DNA from: Streptomyces sp. NBC_01571
GTDB taxonomy: Bacteria > Actinomycetota > Actinomycetes > Streptomycetales > Streptomycetaceae
Assembly (NCBI RefSeq): GCF_026339875.1
Contig: NZ_JAPEPZ010000002.1
Coordinates: 186,001 to 250,000 of the forward strand
Length of the DNA stretch: 64,000 nt
Direction of reading: 5' to 3'
Part shown: piece after piece, positions 35,278 to 46,423 of the stretch
Numbering within the stretch: position 1 is the stretch's first letter
How the letters are laid out: each line of letters begins with the position of its first letter
Position numbers and translations under genes: made by a program
Notes under the pieces: model-generated
Database searches by the model: none
What the model saw: the letters and a program-made list of their open reading frames with translations, nothing else
Told to the model about the DNA's origin: nothing

Positions 35278-36045
35278 TCACCAGCGAGCTGCCCCCAGCT
35301 CTCTGGAAATGGCCCGTGCGGCTTCCCGAAGGAGGGTGACCAACCTCGGCCGGGGAACGCCGTGACCGTCGCAGATCCTCTCGACCGGGCCGGACAGGCC
35401 GATCGCGCCGACCACCAGTCCGCCGTGCCCCCGGATCGGCGAGGCGATGCCGGCCTCACCCATGGTCATTTCCTGGACCTCGGCACCCCAGCCGAGGTCC
35501 CGGATCTCGGTCAGCGCCCGGGTGAGCCGCTCCGGAGTGACCAGCGTGTGCCGGGTGTACGCCTCGAGACCGGCTTCCAGTACCGGCTCCACGGTCACGG
35601 CCCCGAAGGCCAGCAACACCTTGCCGAGCGAGGAGGCGTGCAGCGGCAGCAGCGAGCCCACGTCCAGGGTCTGGAGCGTGTCGTCCGGCCGGAACACGTG
35701 GTGGACGACGAGGACCATGCCCTCCAGGGGCGTGCCCAGGCGGACCGATTCCCCACTGCGCGCGGCGAGCGCGTCGGCCCAGTTGATGGAGCGCGACCGC
35801 AGCTCGTTGATGTCGAGGTAACTGGTGCCGAGGTGCAGCAGGGCGGCTCCGAGCTGGTACTTCCCGGTCTCCGCGTCCTGTTCCACGAAGTCCACGTGCT
35901 GGAGTGTGCGCAGGATGCCGTGGGCGGTGCCTTTGGCCAGCCCGAGCGAGGCCGCCACCTCGCCCAGCCCGAGTCGGCGAGGCTCACCGGCGAGCAGACG
36001 CAAGATCGCAGCCGCCCGTTCGATCGACTGGACTGGGCCGGCCAT
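35278..36045 (-). CDS. IclR-family regulator, GylR-like
   Basis: A 255-residue IclR protein. The N-terminal winged helix is [43 protein letters not shown] (residues 7-55). The effector domain follows ([45 protein letters not shown]). Position directly before glpK fits GylR, the glycerol-responsive repressor/activator of Streptomyces gyl operons. Cotranscription with glpK is likely. Confidence 0.9.
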   Translation of the reverse strand: MAGPVQSIERAAAILRLLAGEPRRLGLGEVAASLGLAKGTAHGILRTLQHVDFVEQDAETGKYQLGAALLHLGTSYLDINELRSRSINWADALAARSGESVRLGTPLEGMVLVVHHVFRPDDTLQTLDVGSLLPLHASSLGKVLLAFGAVTVEPVLEAGLEAYTRHTLVTPERLTRALTEIRDLGWGAEVQEMTMGEAGIASPIRGHGGLVVGAIGLSGPVERICDGHGVPRPRLVTLLREAARAISRELGAARW

Positions 36046-36244
36046 GATCCGAGCCTATTACCGCTGTGGAGGGTCCGCTTGACGTGCGGGGAGTCGATGC
36101 GAACGCTGCCCCGGATGCGGCGTTCGGTAATGCCGACCGCCGTTCATTGACCCACCTCATTTCGGTCCTTAACGTGCTCTGAGGCCCGGCAACGCGCTGA
36201 GGTTCCGGCAACCGGCCGACAGCGCTCACCCCGGAGGAGTAGAG

Positions 36245-36685
36245 ATGGCGCTACAGCTCAATACGAGGCTTCGCGAGACGAAGCTTCGCGAGGCAGTCGA
36301 GTACGTCTTTCCGCTGCCGCCTGTCGCTGGGGCCGTCTCGGCCGTCCGACGACGCGCGGGCACGGTCCTCACCGACTGGAACGTGTCTCCGGGGATCTTC
36401 GAGGACGCGCTGCTGGTGGTGTCGGAACTCCTCACCAACGCGATCGTGCACGCTCTGCCCCCGGCGGAGCTGCGACTGTCCTGGATCCGGGGCAACGGAT
36501 TCGACACCCTGCGGGTCGAGGTCACCGACGCGGGGCCCGCGCGCGCCGCCGGGGAGGATCTCGAAGGGATCGACCCCGACGAGCACGGCCGCGGCGAGGA
36601 GATCGTCAAGGCCCTGGCGGCCCGCTACGGCATACGGTTCCATCCCGGTGGAGTGACCCGGTGGGCCGATCTCGTCGCGGCGTGA
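36245..36685 (+). CDS. RsbW/anti-sigma-like HATPase domain protein
   Basis: A 146-residue protein with a GHKL ATPase fold: DALLVVSELLTNAIVHA (N-box, about 57-73), VEVTDAGPARA (G1), GRGEEIVKALAARYG (G2, about 115-129). Many such short proteins in Streptomyces are anti-sigma or regulatory kinases that bind STAS-domain antagonists. Start follows GGAGGAG. It is convergent with an SpoIIE-type phosphatase gene, a frequent partner type in partner-switching systems; no STAS gene is in view. Confidence 0.85.
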   Translation: MALQLNTRLRETKLREAVEYVFPLPPVAGAVSAVRRRAGTVLTDWNVSPGIFEDALLVVSELLTNAIVHALPPAELRLSWIRGNGFDTLRVEVTDAGPARAAGEDLEGIDPDEHGRGEEIVKALAARYGIRFHPGGVTRWADLVAA

Positions 36686-36833
36686 ACAGGAGCGGGCGTA
36701 CGTGAGAGCGCGTGGCGGGAGGCCCGCGCTCACGAGGAGCCCGTCGCTCAACGCCCCCATCCACGCAGAACCCGTCGCTCGGCGTCTCCGTTCACGGAGA
36801 GGGGATCGCGACCGGCGTCGTACCGCGGCGCGG

Positions 36834-38156
36834 TCAGAAGTGGTCGGAGCCCACACCCGTGGGACGAGAGACCACCAGATCTGAAGCGGCCCGACCCGAC
36901 ACCGGCCGACCTGACCCGGCCGGATCGAATGCGATCGCACCGGACGCGGCCGAAGCAGAGGCGGCCGGTTCCGGCGCGCCCGGAACAGCGGCTGCCGGTT
37001 CGGCACCGGGCGCTCGGGAAGCGGACGGCTTGCGCAGCAGGAGCAGCGCGGCGTCGTCGTGCAGTCGGCCCCCCACGTACGTCAGCAGTTCGTCGTGGAG
37101 CGCGTCGAGGGTGCTCGCCGGCTCTTCGGACACATGGCGCGCCAGTCCCTCGGCCAGCGGATAGAACTCGCGATCGTGGTTGCGGGCCTCGGTGACCCCG
37201 TCGGTGTAGAGCAGCAGCTGGTCCCCGTCGTCGAAGGGCAGCACGTGGAGGCTGGGGACCTCGCCCGAGAGGGCGCGCAGTCCCAGGGGCGGGGCCGGGT
37301 GGTTGGGCTCGACCGGCACGACGCTCCCGGACGCGCGTACCAGCAGCGGAGGAGCGTGCCCGCAGTTGACGACCTCCAGATGTCCCGCCTGCCCGTATCC
37401 GGCGACCACGGCCGTGACGAAGTCGTCCCCGCCGAGATTGCGGGCCAGGCTCCGCTCGATCCTGCTGACGACGGCGAGCAGATCGGGCTCGTCGTAGGCG
37501 GCCTCGCGGAAGACCCCGAGCACGAGCGCGGCGGTCCCCACGGCCGGCAGTCCCTTGCCGCGCACGTCGCCGACGATCAGTCTGACGCCGTACGGGGTGG
37601 ACACCAGGGCGTAGAGATCTCCGCCGATCCGGGCCTCCGCCGCGGCGGCGCTGTAGCGGACGGCCACCTGAAAGGGGCCGACGGTCTCCGGTATCGGCGT
37701 GAGCAGGGCGTGCTGGGCGGCCTCAGCGACCGAGCGAACTGCGGCGAGCACCCGTTCCCGGCGTCCGCGCAGTGAGCTGGCCAGGCCGCTCGCCAGGGTG
37801 ACGGCCGACAGCGCGGACAGCAGGGCCGCCAGTTCTCCGGCGGGTACGCCGTCCCTGATGCCGAGCCTCGCGCCCAGTACGGCGGCGAGGAGACCGATGG
37901 AGAACACTCCGCGCGGCCCGTTGGTCGTGGCGGCCAGCGCGGGGGCGGCCGCGAGCAGTGACAGCCAGATCATGCCGGCTCCGCCGACGACGTCGACGAG
38001 CACGATGACGAAGACGAACAGCAGGGGCAGTACGGGTACTCCGGCGGCGAGCTGGGCGGTGGCGCGCCGTTGGGCGAATGCCCTGAGGGGCGCTAGTCGA
38101 TCCCTGGTCGGCCGCAACGGCCTGTGGGCGCCACCATGGTCTCGGGCATGACTCAT
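36834..38156 (-). CDS. membrane-anchored SpoIIE/PP2C-type serine phosphatase
   Basis: A 440-residue protein. Four membrane segments lie near residues 37-115 (LPLLFVFVIVLVDVVGGAGM, MIWLSLLAAAPALAATT). The PP2C-SpoIIE domain (about 150-365) has IGGDLYALV, VGDVRGKGLPA, NCGHAPPLLV and LLLYTDGVTEARN, so the Mg/Mn ligands Asp and Gly are intact. Family members dephosphorylate STAS anti-anti-sigma proteins. The last 60 or so residues are a low-complexity Ala/Pro/Gly/Ser tail ending VGSDHF. The start at 38156 (MSHARDHGG) is a choice; an upstream frame adds 12 residues. Convergent with the HATPase gene. Confidence 0.87.
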   Translation of the reverse strand: MSHARDHGGAHRPLRPTRDRLAPLRAFAQRRATAQLAAGVPVLPLLFVFVIVLVDVVGGAGMIWLSLLAAAPALAATTNGPRGVFSIGLLAAVLGARLGIRDGVPAGELAALLSALSAVTLASGLASSLRGRRERVLAAVRSVAEAAQHALLTPIPETVGPFQVAVRYSAAAAEARIGGDLYALVSTPYGVRLIVGDVRGKGLPAVGTAALVLGVFREAAYDEPDLLAVVSRIERSLARNLGGDDFVTAVVAGYGQAGHLEVVNCGHAPPLLVRASGSVVPVEPNHPAPPLGLRALSGEVPSLHVLPFDDGDQLLLYTDGVTEARNHDREFYPLAEGLARHVSEEPASTLDALHDELLTYVGGRLHDDAALLLLRKPSASRAPGAEPAAAVPGAPEPAASASAASGAIAFDPAGSGRPVSGRAASDLVVSRPTGVGSDHF

Positions 38157-38256
38157 GTTTCGTCCGCAGTCCTCACCTGTGTGCCGGATCACATTCCCGG
38201 TATGTCCGTTTCATCCAGGAAACGCGTTCCGTCCGAGCCTCACAAGGAGACAGATT

Positions 38257-39015
38257 TCAGATAGTGAGAGAGAGACTTCTGGTGACGCGGTTTGCGATCG
38301 GGATGAGCCGTGTCACGACATCCTCGAGCCGGGAGACCCGCTCCGCCGGCAGCGAGACGCCGAGCGAGCCCAGGGTGTCCCCGCAGTAGACCGGCACGGC
38401 GACGCAGACGGTGCCGAGGGCGTACTCCTCCAGGTCGGTGACGGCCGGAGCCACCGGTGAGGAGTCGAGCCGCCTGAGCAGCTCCGAGGAACTGGTCACG
38501 GTCCGCGGTGTGAGGTCGGCGAGGCCGTGCCGGGAGAGGTAGTCGTTGCGGGCGTCGTCGTCCAGTTCCCGCAGTACGGACTTGCCCAGGGCGGTGGCGT
38601 GGCCGGCGTCCTCGAATCCCACCCAGAGGTCGACCCGGGGTGCCCGGGGGCCGTCGACGATCTCCGCGACCCGGATCTCGCCCTCCTCGTAGAAGGTGAG
38701 GTAGGCGGGGGTCGCGAGCTCGTCCCGCAGTGCGGCGAGCGTGGGACGGATCCGGCTCAGCAGTGTCTGGCCACGGGCGGTGCTGTGCAGCGCCTGCAGT
38801 TTGTCCCCGAGGATGAAGCCGCCGTCGTCCAGCTTCCGTATGTATCCGTCGTGCACCAGCGTCCGCAGCAGGTGGTACGCGGTGGCCAGCGGCAGCCCGG
38901 TCTCGCGCGCCAACTGCTTCGCGGGAGCGCCGTTCTCGTGCGCGCTCACGGCCTCCAGCAGTCGGAAGGCCCGCTGCACGGACGCGATGAGCGTGGGGCC
39001 GTCGTGAGCACCCAT
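38257..39015 (-). CDS. IclR-family regulator
   Basis: A 252-residue IclR protein beginning MGAHDGPTLIASVQRAFRLLEAVSAHENG. The HTH is APAKQLARETGLPLATAYHLLRTLVHDG (about 28-55), followed by an effector domain with ATALGKSVLRELDDDARNDYL and VAVPVYCGDTLGSLGVSLPAERV. The start at 39015 is preferred since upstream frame residues are non-conserved, though no clear ribosome site is present. It is next to a Fur regulator on the same strand; target unknown. Confidence 0.87.
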   Translation of the reverse strand: MGAHDGPTLIASVQRAFRLLEAVSAHENGAPAKQLARETGLPLATAYHLLRTLVHDGYIRKLDDGGFILGDKLQALHSTARGQTLLSRIRPTLAALRDELATPAYLTFYEEGEIRVAEIVDGPRAPRVDLWVGFEDAGHATALGKSVLRELDDDARNDYLSRHGLADLTPRTVTSSSELLRRLDSSPVAPAVTDLEEYALGTVCVAVPVYCGDTLGSLGVSLPAERVSRLEDVVTRLIPIANRVTRSLSLTI

Positions 39016-39147
39016 AGGACCAGCGTGCGCCGAGTGTGCGGCGCGGGCAACACCCCCTCGCCCGTTCGCGGCTCCGACGGCGCGACGGGGTACCTCAGGT
39101 GTCGTCGGCCGCCGTGGCACGCCCGCCGCGGATCAGCGGGACGACCG

Positions 39148-39558
39148 TCAGGCGCAGGAGGGGCACAGCCCGCGGTACGTGACCTCGACCTCGGACACCT
39201 GGAAGCCGAAACGTTCCACCGCGGGGAGGTCGGCCAGCGGGTCGCCGGTCGGGTGGACGTCCCGGATGGTGCCGCAGTTGGAGCACACCAGGTGCTGGTG
39301 GGCGTGGTGGGCGTTGGGGTCGTAGCGCTTGGCGCGGCCGTCCGTCGCGACCTCTATGACCTCACCGAGGGAGACCATCTCACCCAGGGTGTTGTACACG
39401 GTGGCCCGGGAGATCTCGGGCAGTCGCTGCGCGGCGCGGGCGTGCACCTCGTCGGCGGTGAAGTGGACGTGATCGCCGTCGAGGACCTCCGCGACGACAC
39501 GTCGCTGGGAGGTCATCCGCCAGCCACGTGCTCGCAGTCGCTCCAGCAGGTCACTCAT
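39148..39558 (-). CDS. Fur-family peroxide-type regulator, CatR/FurA-like
   Basis: A 136-residue Fur-family repressor divergent from katG, the arrangement of CatR/FurA/FurS in actinobacteria. HTH: MTSQRRVVAEVLDGDHVHFTA, SRATVYNTLGEMV (about 51-63). Metal centre HHAHQHLVC and structural zinc cysteine pairs C92/C95 and C132/C135. It presumably senses peroxide by metal-catalysed oxidation and represses katG and itself. The ATG follows AGGTGA. Its promoter lies in the A+T-rich stretch 39560-39620. Confidence 0.9.
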   Translation of the reverse strand: MSDLLERLRARGWRMTSQRRVVAEVLDGDHVHFTADEVHARAAQRLPEISRATVYNTLGEMVSLGEVIEVATDGRAKRYDPNAHHAHQHLVCSNCGTIRDVHPTGDPLADLPAVERFGFQVSEVEVTYRGLCPSCA

Positions 39559-39563
39559 ATCGG

Positions 39564-39609
39564 TTCACCTATTCAGGTTCGGCGGGATACCCGAATTTTA
39601 CCAGTGAAC
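39564..39609. promoter_or_regulatory. A+T-rich control region with inverted repeats, possible Fur site
   Basis: GTTCAC (39564-39569) and GTGAAC (39604-39609) are inverted repeats flanking a TTCGG...CCGAA repeat and an A+T stretch (CGAATTTTACC). This is the most likely place for CatR/Fur autoregulation. No published box could be matched with certainty. Confidence 0.35.
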
Positions 39610-39646
39610 GTCCGGGCTCCTATTGGATACGGGTTTGGCGCGCTTC

Positions 39647-39674
39647 TTGACTAAGACTCTGTCCATCGTAGGAT
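39647..39674 (+). promoter_or_regulatory. katG promoter (vegetative type)
   Basis: TTGACT (39647-39652), 16-base spacer, TAGGAT (39669-39674): a strong match to the main Streptomyces sigma consensus, facing katG. It implies a transcript leader of about 415 bases. Confidence 0.6.
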
Positions 39675-39848
39675 CGGTTCTGGCGCTGGCCAAGGGACAG
39701 GAAGACTCCAAAACGGCATGAGACAGAGATGTGACGGGACCACCGCCGGGAAGCTGCGCGGTGCCGGCCTGAGGATGGCGGCCGCCCGCGTCGCACGGCT
39801 CGCGGCCGTCCGGGAGTGTGACCACCTCGGCATCGGGGCGGCCACGTC

Positions 39849-39872
39849 CGGGGCGCGCGATCGCGCGCCCCG
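39849..39872. other. 24-bp perfect palindrome in the katG leader
   Basis: CGGGGCGCGCGA and its exact complement meet at 39860/39861 with no spacer. In RNA this forms a very stable hairpin about 225 bases before the katG start. It may be a regulatory structure or a protein-binding site. The remaining leader (39675-40096) has no supported gene. Confidence 0.5.
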
Positions 39873-40063
39873 CATCTCCCCTCGGGCCGCTGGCGGGGAT
39901 CTCCCCACCCTCGGCGCGACAGGGCCCGTTCGCCGCACAGGACCGGCCCGCACGCCGGCGCCCCGTGCGAACCCGTACGACGATCACGGCCTCCCGCCCG
40001 ACGATGCCTGGGGGCGTGCGCCGGGGCCCCTGCCCCGGCTGTTCCCCCACCCGCAGCACCTGA

Positions 40064-42328
<2,265 letters not shown>

Positions 42329-42336
42329 CGCATGAC

Positions 42337-42373
42337 GTCCGGGCCGGCCGGCACCGCGCCGGCCGGCCCGGAC
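42337..42373 (+). terminator. katG terminator
   Basis: GTCCGGGCCGGCCGG (42337-42351) pairs perfectly with CCGGCCGGCCCGGAC (42359-42373) around a 7-base loop, nine bases after the katG stop. Confidence 0.85.
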
Positions 42374-42485
42374 CCCTCTCGGGGGCCCCGGTGCCGACAC
42401 CGTCCCGGGGCTTCCGCGGACGCGGAAGCGCCGGGGCAGCCGCGCACGGGTGAGGGACGACGGAGAATCATGGTGTGATGACGTC

Positions 42486-42878
42486 GTGAGCCGGGCCACC
42501 GAAGACACCAACCGCCGCATGCTGCGGGCACGGGACGCGATGGACCGCGCGTACGCGCAGCCGCTGGACGTCGCGGCCCTGGCCCGGATCGCCCACGTGT
42601 CCCAGGCCCACTTCACCCGCACCTTCCGGACCACGTTCGGCGAGACACCGCACCGCTACCTGCAGCGACGCCGGGTCGAGCGGGCGATGTTCCTGCTGCG
42701 GGAGACCGACCGCAGCGTGACGGACATCTGCTTCGCGGTCGGCTTCGGCAGCCCCGGAACGTTCAGCCGCACGTTCCACGACATCGTCGGCCGGTCACCG
42801 AGGACGTACCGCAGGGAAGCGACCCCCGCGAACGTGCCGACGTGCTTCACCATGGCGTGGATGCGGCCCACCGGCTGA
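42486..42878 (+). CDS. short AraC-family regulator (HTH domain only)
   Basis: A 130-residue protein that is essentially an AraC DNA-binding domain: LDVAALARIAHVSQAHFTRTFRTTFGETPHRYLQRRRVERAMFLL and VTDICFAVGFGSPGTFSRTFHDIVGRSPRTYRRE span residues about 29-112. No effector domain. GTG 42486 is used; GGAGAA lies about 20 bases upstream, so the start is uncertain. A VOC-family protein gene follows on the same strand after 148 bases, a pairing common in Streptomyces, where the VOC protein is the probable target. Confidence 0.85.
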   Translation: MSRATEDTNRRMLRARDAMDRAYAQPLDVAALARIAHVSQAHFTRTFRTTFGETPHRYLQRRRVERAMFLLRETDRSVTDICFAVGFGSPGTFSRTFHDIVGRSPRTYRREATPANVPTCFTMAWMRPTG

Positions 42879-43026
42879 CTCACTGAGCCGCAACTCTTCG
42901 GCGACAACGGTCCCCGCGATGGTTCGGACCCCCTCTCCCCCGGCCGCCCGCAGCCCGCCTCCGCAGGCCGTCGACTGAGCAGTTTTGGACAAGTTTCCGC
43001 CCGGGCCGCCCGGTAGCGTGACGTAC

Positions 43027-43434
43027 ATGTTCAACGCCATCACGCACTCACAGATCTACGTCCTCGACCAGGACGAGGCCCTCGACTTCTACGTGGGCAA
43101 GCTCGGCCTCGAGGTCAACTCCGATGTCGACTTCGGCTTCATGCGCTGGTTGACCGTCAACGTCCCGGGACACCCCGAGCGGCAGATCCTGCTGGAGAAG
43201 CCGGGCCCCCCGGCCCTCTCCGAGGAGACGGCGCAGCAGGTCCGGGAGCTGGTGACCAAGGGCGCGACCGGCGGCTCGCTCATCTTCAGCACGGACGACT
43301 GCCGCAAGACGTACGAGACACTGCTCGGCCGGGGCGTCGAGTTCACCGAGGAGCCCACCGAGCGTCCGTACGGCATCGACTGCGGCCTCCGCGACCCCTT
43401 CGGCAACAACATCCGTTTCACCCAGCCGGCCTAG
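43027..43434 (+). CDS. VOC-family (glyoxalase/bleomycin-resistance fold) protein
   Basis: A 135-residue vicinal-oxygen-chelate protein with the duplicated beta-alpha-beta-beta-beta pattern: HSQIYVLDQDEALDFYVGKLGLEV (about 6-29) and FSTDDCRKTYETLLGRGVEF, YGIDCGLRDPFGNNIRF (about 86-132). Potential metal ligands are H6, E51-like Glu and the Asp/Gly near the end. Such proteins are dioxygenases, lyases or antibiotic binders. Placed after an AraC regulator that likely controls it. Confidence 0.85.
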   Translation: MFNAITHSQIYVLDQDEALDFYVGKLGLEVNSDVDFGFMRWLTVNVPGHPERQILLEKPGPPALSEETAQQVRELVTKGATGGSLIFSTDDCRKTYETLLGRGVEFTEEPTERPYGIDCGLRDPFGNNIRFTQPA

Positions 43435-43566
43435 GGTCCGTCCGGCGGATCAGGTTGCGGGAGAGCATCGGCGCCTGATCAACACAGGCGGGCGTGCCAT
43501 TCCCCGCGTCTGCGGCATGATCCGCCGGACAGGCCCCCGTGCTGCGCCGCCCGGGCCGCCGGGACC

Positions 43567-44727
43567 CTATCCCTCTCGGACGACGCCTCTGTCCTGCTCG
43601 GTCACGGGCGGCTTCGACTTTCCGCCCCGGCGGCGCAGCAGCAGTTCCCGGGCAGGGTTCTCCACTCCCTCGTACAGGAGCCAGGCCAGCCCCAGTGCCA
43701 CGGTGAACGCCACGGCGGTGGCGGTCAGTCCGGCCGCCACACCGAAGTGCGGGGACTTCCCGAGCAGGTTGATACCGGCCCGCAGGACGAGCAGATGAAT
43801 CATGTAGAAGGCGAAGGAGAGTTCACCGAGCCGCACCAGCCGTCGGTGCCGCCACAGTGAGGGCCGCCCCCGCAGGTCGGCGACGGCCGCCGCCGGGATC
43901 AGCAGCGCGAAGCCGATGATGGTGCAGGTGGTGGCCGAGTACCCGGGGGTGACCTGGGGAACGAGGAAGTAGCCGATGATCGTCAGGGCGAGTGAGGCCT
44001 CCATGCCGGGCCCGCGCCAGCGTCCCAGGAACACCAGACGGGCGACGGCGGCACCGAGGACGAATTCGGGGAGGCGGGCCGCGGGAAAGGAGTACACCGG
44101 CTGGCTCAGCCAGTGGTGCGCGTCCGACCAGGCCAGGGCCAGCACCGCCAGCACCGACAGCCCGGCGACGACGGTCACTGCTCGCGCCTCGAGCCGGCGC
44201 AGTCCCAGCGCCAGCAGCGGGAAGACCGCGTAGAAGAAGGCCTCGCAGGCGAGCGACCAGCTGACGGGGTCGAGTGTCTGCCACCACGGGCGCCACCAGG
44301 AGTGCGTCAGCAGCACATTCGCCAGCGCCGAGTTCAGGGTCGGCCTCATCTGGCCGGACAGGGTGAATCCCATGAGCAGCGCGATCGCGGCGGTGACGAG
44401 GTGGACCGGGTAGATCCGGGCGACGCGCCGCCGCCAGAAGGCCACGGCGCGGTCGCGCGGCCGTGCCGACCACATCAGCACGAAGCCGGAGAGGACGAAG
44501 AAGAACGAGACGCCGTTGGCGCCCGCCCCGAATCCCCACGCCACGATGCGGCCGCCGGTGCCCCCGAAGTAGCCGAAGTTGTGCACGTGCAGCCCGAAGA
44601 CCAGCACCGCCGCCACCCAGCGCAGTCCGGTGAGCGAGGGCAGCGAGGGCGGTCGAGCCGTGGGGGCGGACTCGGTCGTGGTCGCTGTCGGGGCCGGCGC
44701 CCAGGTCGTCCCGGTCGCCGATGTCAT
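43567..44727 (-). CDS. acyltransferase-3 family membrane protein
   Basis: A 386-residue membrane O-acyltransferase. Motif LTGLRWVAAVLVFGLHVHNFG (about 31-51) has the catalytic His; FFFVLSGFVLMW (about 75-86), ARIYPVHLV (about 103-111) and SWSLACEAFFYAVFPLL are standard. About ten membrane segments. Residues 1-27 are a Thr/Ala/Pro-rich cytoplasmic tail. It probably transfers acyl groups onto an extracytoplasmic sugar or lipid. Divergent from the SRPBCC gene; no partner nearby. Confidence 0.9.
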   Translation of the reverse strand: MTSATGTTWAPAPTATTTESAPTARPPSLPSLTGLRWVAAVLVFGLHVHNFGYFGGTGGRIVAWGFGAGANGVSFFFVLSGFVLMWSARPRDRAVAFWRRRVARIYPVHLVTAAIALLMGFTLSGQMRPTLNSALANVLLTHSWWRPWWQTLDPVSWSLACEAFFYAVFPLLALGLRRLEARAVTVVAGLSVLAVLALAWSDAHHWLSQPVYSFPAARLPEFVLGAAVARLVFLGRWRGPGMEASLALTIIGYFLVPQVTPGYSATTCTIIGFALLIPAAAVADLRGRPSLWRHRRLVRLGELSFAFYMIHLLVLRAGINLLGKSPHFGVAAGLTATAVAFTVALGLAWLLYEGVENPARELLLRRRGGKSKPPVTEQDRGVVREG

Positions 44728-45169
44728 CGCGTCACCTGCCGAGGGGTGTTCGTGGAAAGCATGAAGGAGAGCGTTACCTGTTCGTCATGTTTCATTCCGG
44801 CCTCGTGGGGAGCGTCACACCAGCCTCCGCGAGCCCGGACGGCTCCACTCGGTCCGCGGGAGGCGTGATGCCGCTCGGCGGCCCCACCGGCCCGGCCATG
44901 ACGTACCCGCCCGGGGGCCGGCGTCCGGGACAGGACGTTCACAGGTGGGGTCGAAGCCACTTACGTGCATCCAGCCATTACTACCCTTTGCGGACCTGCC
45001 GGGGTCAAACCGGGCTCTCTCGGGTGTGTCGGACCTCGGGAGACGGTGATCGGCGGGACCGACTCCGGCAACGGGACGCGCTGGTGGGACGGGGCCCGTA
45101 GGCTGAGGCCGCTCGGCAGACTCGCGTGTACTCAGCCGGAACCCCAGCGATCGCAGCACAGGAGGAACC
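44728..45169. other. divergent intergenic region
   Basis: 442 bases between the divergent acyltransferase and SRPBCC genes. No gene is supported. Promoters for both presumably lie here; an A+T-richer patch (CCATTACTACCC, about 44974-44990) is the only notable point. Confidence 0.35.
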
Positions 45170-45616
45170 GTGGCCGGTCAGTTCGAGGCGACAGCCGAGA
45201 TCAACCGCCCCGTCGAGGAGGTCTTCGCCTTCCTGGCCGAGGGCACGAACGACCCGAAGTTCAGCCCCAGGGTGCAGGAGATCAAGAAGACGCCGGAGGG
45301 CCCGACGGCAGTGGGCACGGTCTTCACGAGCACGGTCAAGGACGCGGGCATGAAGACGGGCCGGCAGTTCCGGATCACCGAGTTCGACCCGCCTCGGCGG
45401 ATCCGGTGGACGGAGATCTCGAAGAACGTCGTGACGGCCGACCAGGGTGGCTACGACCTGGAGTCCACCGGCGCGGGCACGACCCACGTCAGGATCTTCA
45501 ACGTCCTCGAGGGCCACGGCATCGGGAAGCTTCTGGTGGGCCTCGCGCTGAGTGCGGCGCGCAAGGACGCGGACGCGTTCGGCCGGCGGATCAAGGCTGC
45601 GGTGGAGGCGTCCTGA
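45170..45616 (+). CDS. SRPBCC-family (polyketide cyclase/dehydrase-like) protein
   Basis: A 148-residue START/SRPBCC protein: FEATAEINRPVEEVFAFLAEG (about 4-24), VQEIKKTPEGPTAVGTVF, FRITEFDPPRRIRWTEI and a C-terminal amphipathic helix (LVGLALSAARKDADAFGRRI). The fold binds hydrophobic ligands. GTG start with AGGAGGA immediately upstream. No pathway context. Confidence 0.85.
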   Translation: MAGQFEATAEINRPVEEVFAFLAEGTNDPKFSPRVQEIKKTPEGPTAVGTVFTSTVKDAGMKTGRQFRITEFDPPRRIRWTEISKNVVTADQGGYDLESTGAGTTHVRIFNVLEGHGIGKLLVGLALSAARKDADAFGRRIKAAVEAS

Positions 45617-45842
45617 GGGACGGAAGAATTCCTGAGGGAGGGAAGACCCCTTGCGGTGATCCGCGAACCCGGATCGTCCGCCCGGGGTCCTGGTCCTCTT
45701 TCCGAGGTTCCGGCGCCGTGCGGCGGTAGGGGCGGCGTGCGTCGCGGCGGCGGTGTGTACGGCCGCCGGGGCGGTGCCGTCAGCGGTGACGCGATCACCT
45801 CCGCACAGCGCGCCCGTCACCGCGCTCATGTCCGCTCAGGGA

Positions 45843-46238
45843 CTACTCGCTGCCTTCGCTGATGTAGCTCTCGTACCCGTCGTCGCTGAGCAGACGGTCG
45901 AGTTCACTCTTGTCGGTGAACTTGATCTCGATCAGCCAGCCGTCGCCGTAGGGCTCCTCGTTGACCCTCTCGGGGCTGTCGCCGAGCTCATCGTTGAGGG
46001 CGGTCACCTCTCCCGAAACCGGTGCGTAGACCTCGGTCACCGCCTTGACCGACTCGAGGGTGCCGAACGGCTCGCCCGCGGAGAAGCCGTTCCCCAGGGT
46101 GGGCAGCTCCGCGAAGACGATGTCCCCGAGTTCCTTCTGGGCGTGGTCGGTGATGCCGACACGCACCACGCCCTCACCCGTCACCCGCACCCATTCGTGG
46201 TCCCTGGTGTACTTCAGCTCGTTCGGGACGTTCGACAT
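45843..46238 (-). CDS. gcvH: glycine cleavage system H protein
   Basis: A 131-residue lipoyl carrier of the glycine cleavage complex (with GcvP, GcvT, Lpd). Lipoylation site K65 lies in GTLESVKAVTEVYAPVSGEV, and the fold starts KYTRDHEWVRV. It shuttles the aminomethyl group. The start follows GAAGGAG. gcvT and gcvP are not adjacent here, and no glycine riboswitch is recognised upstream. The separate location is common in Streptomyces. Confidence 0.95.
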   Translation of the reverse strand: MSNVPNELKYTRDHEWVRVTGEGVVRVGITDHAQKELGDIVFAELPTLGNGFSAGEPFGTLESVKAVTEVYAPVSGEVTALNDELGDSPERVNEEPYGDGWLIEIKFTDKSELDRLLSDDGYESYISEGSE

Positions 46239-46423
46239 GGTGACTCCTTCGGGGCTGTCGTATGCCGAACGGTCACGTCGGTGGGGCCAGTCTGCGCGTG
46301 CCCGTCCGGCCGCCCGTGCATCTCCACCCGAACGGCCCGCAGAGACCGTGTTGGTGCGCTCCGTGCCGGTGAACGCTCACCCGTCGAGTGGCCCGCACCA
46401 CTTCCCGGGCGTTCCATCGAAGG

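Noticed and set aside
46239..46423. Possible glycine riboswitch upstream of gcvH
   Set aside because: The conserved glycine aptamer elements could not be found; the CCGAAGGAG here is simply the ribosome-binding site.
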